Below, in pieces: positions 61,759 through 64,000 of a stretch of DNA of 64,000 nucleotides; the first letter of the stretch is position 1; every line of letters starts with the position of its first letter. The notes beneath the pieces are model-generated. The model ran no database searches. It was not told the DNA's origin and saw only the letters and a list, made by a program, of their open reading frames with translations. The DNA lies in NCBI RefSeq assembly GCF_030817495.1, contig NZ_JAUSZK010000001.1, positions 1,116,001-1,180,000 on the forward strand, written 5' to 3'. This stretch comes from Streptomyces sp. V3I7 (GTDB taxonomy: Bacteria; Actinomycetota; Actinomycetes; Streptomycetales; Streptomycetaceae). The translations under genes were made by a program, and so were the position numbers.

Positions 61759-63003
61759 TCAGCGCGGGGGGCTCACCGGCTGCCGGTAGTGGTCGGCGAG
61801 CACCCGCGCCATCGCCTTGACGGGATCCTTCGCCGCGTCCCGCGCGGCGAAGTAGACGTGCCCGCGCACCTGCGGGTGCCCCGCGGCGAGCGTGAGGTGC
61901 CGTGACAGCTCGGCCGGGTCCTGCCAGGGCGCGGGCTGTCCCGACGCGCCCGCCTTGTACAGCGCCTCCCCCACGTACAGCCTGGTCTTGGAGCCCTTGG
62001 CCGTCTCCGACCACCAGCGCACCAGCTTGGCGTAGTCGGCGAGGTCGTAGCCGATGTGCCAGTACACCTGCGGCACGATGTAGTCGATCCAGTGCTCACG
62101 GACCCACTTGCGGGTGTCCGCGTGCAGGTCGTCGTACGTCTCCACGCCCGCCCGGGTGTCCGAGCCGCGCGCGTCGGTGCCGGCGTTGCGCCAGACCCCG
62201 AACGGGCTGATCCCGAACTGGGTGCCGGGGCGGATCTTCTTGACGCGCGCGGCCGTCTCCCGCACCAACTGGTCGATGTTGTCGCGCCGCCAGGCCGCCC
62301 GGTTCTCGAAGGAGCCGCCGTACGCGTCGAACGCGGCGTCGTCGTCGAAGCTCTGGCCGGCGACCGGGTACGGGTAGAAGTAGTCGTCGAAGTGGACGGC
62401 GTCGACGGGGTAGCGCTCCACGGCGTCGAGCATCGCGTCCCGCACGAACGCGCGGACCTTCGGCAGGCCCGGGTTGTAGTAGAGCCGGCCGCCGAACCGG
62501 ACCACCCAGTCCGGGTGCTTGCGGGCCGGATGGGAGGCGACGAGTTTCTTGAGGTCGGTGTGGTTGGCGATGCGGTAGGGGTTGAACCAGGCGTGCAGCT
62601 GGAGCCCGCGCGCGTGCGCCTCCGCGACCGCGGTGCCGAGCGGATCCCAGCCGGGGGCCTTGCCCTGGGTGCCGGCGAGGTACTGAGACCACGGCTCGTG
62701 CGACGAGGGCCACAGGGCGTCGGCGGTGGGCCGCACCTGGAGGATCACCGTGTTGAGCCGGAGGCGGACCGCCCGGTCGAGGTGGGCGATCAGCTCCTTG
62801 CGCTGGGCGTCCGCGCTCAGCCCGGCCCGCGAGGGCCAGTCCCGGTTGCCGACGGTCGCGATCCACAGGCCCCGCATCTCCGCCGCGGCTGCCCGATCGT
62901 CCTCCCACCGCCCCGCCGCTCCCGGCGCCGCCGCGGCTCCCGGCACGGTCGCCAGGATCGACAGCGCGGCCGTCGCGAAGGCCCGACGCGACACTCTTCC
63001 CAT
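61759..63003 (-). CDS. Tat-exported family-10-like glycosylhydrolase (DUF187/GHL10)
   Basis: A 414-residue secreted protein. A twin-arginine signal (VSRRAFATAALSILATVPGAAAA) is near residues 4-28. The catalytic-barrel family GHL10 (PF02638) is recognisable from EMRGLWIATVGNRDWPSRAGLS, LNTVILQVRPTADALWPS, LQLHAWFNPYRIA, DAVHFDDYFYPYP and GISPFGVWRNAGTDARGSDT. It may act on cell-wall polymers or extracellular glycans; the substrate is not known. The start ATG at 63003 is weakly supported, since the Shine-Dalgarno is poor. The long frame that continues upstream is spurious. Confidence 0.88.
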   Translation of the reverse strand: MGRVSRRAFATAALSILATVPGAAAAPGAAGRWEDDRAAAAEMRGLWIATVGNRDWPSRAGLSADAQRKELIAHLDRAVRLRLNTVILQVRPTADALWPSSHEPWSQYLAGTQGKAPGWDPLGTAVAEAHARGLQLHAWFNPYRIANHTDLKKLVASHPARKHPDWVVRFGGRLYYNPGLPKVRAFVRDAMLDAVERYPVDAVHFDDYFYPYPVAGQSFDDDAAFDAYGGSFENRAAWRRDNIDQLVRETAARVKKIRPGTQFGISPFGVWRNAGTDARGSDTRAGVETYDDLHADTRKWVREHWIDYIVPQVYWHIGYDLADYAKLVRWWSETAKGSKTRLYVGEALYKAGASGQPAPWQDPAELSRHLTLAAGHPQVRGHVYFAARDAAKDPVKAMARVLADHYRQPVSPPR

Positions 63004-63177
63004 CCGCCACACACCCAATACGCTGCGGATCCGCACCGTCACGGATCGTCTCGCGCACCCAAGAATGCTCCTCCCCACGCGATCGATCATCGATACTTGG
63101 GGGTAACGTGCACGATCGGAGCAGGCCCCCGGACCGGGCGGGCCTGCCGGGAGCCGTAGAGCAGCGAAGGGGACGAT

Positions 63178-64000
63178 GTGACCGACATCGAGCGCGTCGG
63201 AGTCGTGGGCTGCGGCCAGATGGGAGCGGGCATCGCCGAGGTGTGCGCCCGCGCCGGTCTGGACGTGATGGTAGCCGAGACCACCGGCGAGGCCCTGGAG
63301 ATCGGCCGTACGCGGCTGTACAACTCCCTGGCCAAGGCTGCCGAGCGCGGCAAGATCACGGAGGAGGAGCGGGACGACGCGCAGGCGCGGCTCACCTTCA
63401 CCACCGACCTCGGCGAGTTCGCGGACCGTGACCTGGTGATCGAGGCCGTGGTCGAGAGCGAGGGCGTGAAGACGGAGATCTTCCAGGTCCTCGACCAGGT
63501 GGTGACCCGGCCGGACGCGATCCTGGCCTCCAACACCTCCTCCATCCCGCTGGTGAAGCTCGCGGTCGCCACCTCGCGCCCGGACCACGTCGTCGGCATC
63601 CACTTCTTCAACCCGGCCCCCGTGCAGCAGCTGGTCGAGCTGATCCCGGCGCTCACCACGTCCGAGGGCACGCTCAGCCGCGCCCAGATCTTCGCCGAGA
63701 AGCTCCTCGGCAAGCACGCCATCCGCGCCCAGGACCGCTCCGGCTTCGTGGTCAACGCGCTGCTGGTGCCCTACCTGCTGTCGGCGATCCGCATGTTCGA
63801 GTCGGGCATCGCGGGCCGCGAGGACATCGACAACGGCATGGAGATGGGCTGCGCCCACCCCATGGGCCCCCTGAAGCTCGCCGACCTCATCGGCCTGGAC
63901 ACCATCGCCTCCATCGCCAACTCGATGTACGAGGAGTACAAGGAGCCCCTGTACGCCGCCCCGCCGCTGCTCCAGCGCATGGTCGACGCGGGCCGGCTCG
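63178..64000 (+). CDS. 3-hydroxybutyryl-CoA dehydrogenase family protein, 3' end outside window
   Basis: The first 274 codons of a gene that continues beyond the right edge. The NAD-binding motif GVVGCGQMGAGIAEVCARAG is at residues 8-27, the catalytic ASNTSSIP is near residue 119, HFFNPAPVQQLVELIP near 141, and DRSGFVVNALLVPYLLSAI near 184. These mark 3-hydroxyacyl-CoA dehydrogenase of the short (FadB-like C-domain) type that oxidises 3-hydroxybutyryl-CoA to acetoacetyl-CoA. GTG at 63178 has AAGGGG about six bases upstream. Role in fatty acid or butyrate metabolism is inferred from the family. Confidence 0.93.
   Translation, partial: MTDIERVGVVGCGQMGAGIAEVCARAGLDVMVAETTGEALEIGRTRLYNSLAKAAERGKITEEERDDAQARLTFTTDLGEFADRDLVIEAVVESEGVKTEIFQVLDQVVTRPDAILASNTSSIPLVKLAVATSRPDHVVGIHFFNPAPVQQLVELIPALTTSEGTLSRAQIFAEKLLGKHAIRAQDRSGFVVNALLVPYLLSAIRMFESGIAGREDIDNGMEMGCAHPMGPLKLADLIGLDTIASIANSMYEEYKEPLYAAPPLLQRMVDAGRL

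Overview
The window looks like Streptomyces chromosome. G+C is very high throughout, GTG starts are common, and many genes overlap by the four bases GTGA or ATGA. It carries an ssgB sporulation gene, Tat and lipoprotein signals, and a gene order typical of the conserved core of Streptomyces. I cannot name the species from sequence alone.

Layout. (1) 1-7.8 kb: start of a CDP-alcohol phosphatidyltransferase gene (pgsA, cut by the left edge), an EF-G2-like GTPase, a membrane protein, a HIT-family Ap4A phosphorylase, a K+ channel and thrS. (2) 7.9-14.8 kb: two uncharacterised genes, a DnaQ-like exonuclease, two tRNA-Val(CAC) genes around a structured AT-richer island, a PGPGW membrane protein divergent from ssgB, a CGNR zinc-finger regulator, small membrane proteins and a DsbA-like protein. 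(3) 14.8-17.5 kb: tandem-GNAT protein and a pabB/pabC-type pair. (4) 17.7-18.3 kb: six-gene tRNA cluster (Gly, Cys, four Val-GAC) with promoter and terminator. (5) 18.3-22.7 kb: zinc-ribbon protein, APH-fold kinase, small proteins, a Ser/Thr kinase and a 49/98-bp degenerate repeat array. (6) 22.7-30.4 kb: SpoU-type RNA methyltransferase and corrinoid genes: siroheme synthase/SUMT, a BluB-CobT fusion with a ~730-residue low-complexity N-terminus, and cobL. (7) 30.7-35.3 kb: acetyltransferase and a methionine importer operon (metN-metI-metQ-metQ) preceded by a possible cysteine-rich leader peptide. (8) 35.5-41.6 kb: membrane proteins, GNAT, a sigma-like factor, a Tat-exported GDPD, a PlsC acyltransferase, a decayed DHA2 transporter gene, an 80-bp MITE and an aldo/keto reductase. 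(9) 41.7-58.1 kb: arginine genes (argG-argH, and argC-J-B-D-R) separated by about 9 kb holding a PPOX-fold protein, an L,D-transpeptidase-like protein, a two-component system and an extracytoplasmic flavinylation locus. (10) 58.1-64 kb: GtrA-like protein, MerR regulator with carboxymuconolactone decarboxylase, DUF6314, a histidine-phosphatase-fold protein without catalytic residues, GNAT, DUF1918, a Tat-exported family-10-like glycosylhydrolase, and the start of a 3-hydroxyacyl-CoA dehydrogenase gene.

How genes work together. The arg genes cover acetylglutamate kinase to argininosuccinate lyase except carbamoyltransferase (ArgF). Upstream of argC and argG there are TGCA repeats in 10-bp phase that look like ArgR operators. 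The locus at 48.2-53.2 kb has two flavohaem ferric-reductase-like membrane proteins, each followed by an exported FMN-binding protein, and ends with ApbE, the flavin transferase. A histidine kinase/response regulator pair is divergent from it. This reads as a transmembrane electron conduit from NAD(P)H through FAD and haem to covalently bound extracellular FMN, acceptor unknown. It is the most interesting system in the window.

Limits: all calls are by eye from sequence. Family names rest on motif recognition, not searches. Starts are chosen from Shine-Dalgarno spacing, overlap and remembered homologues.
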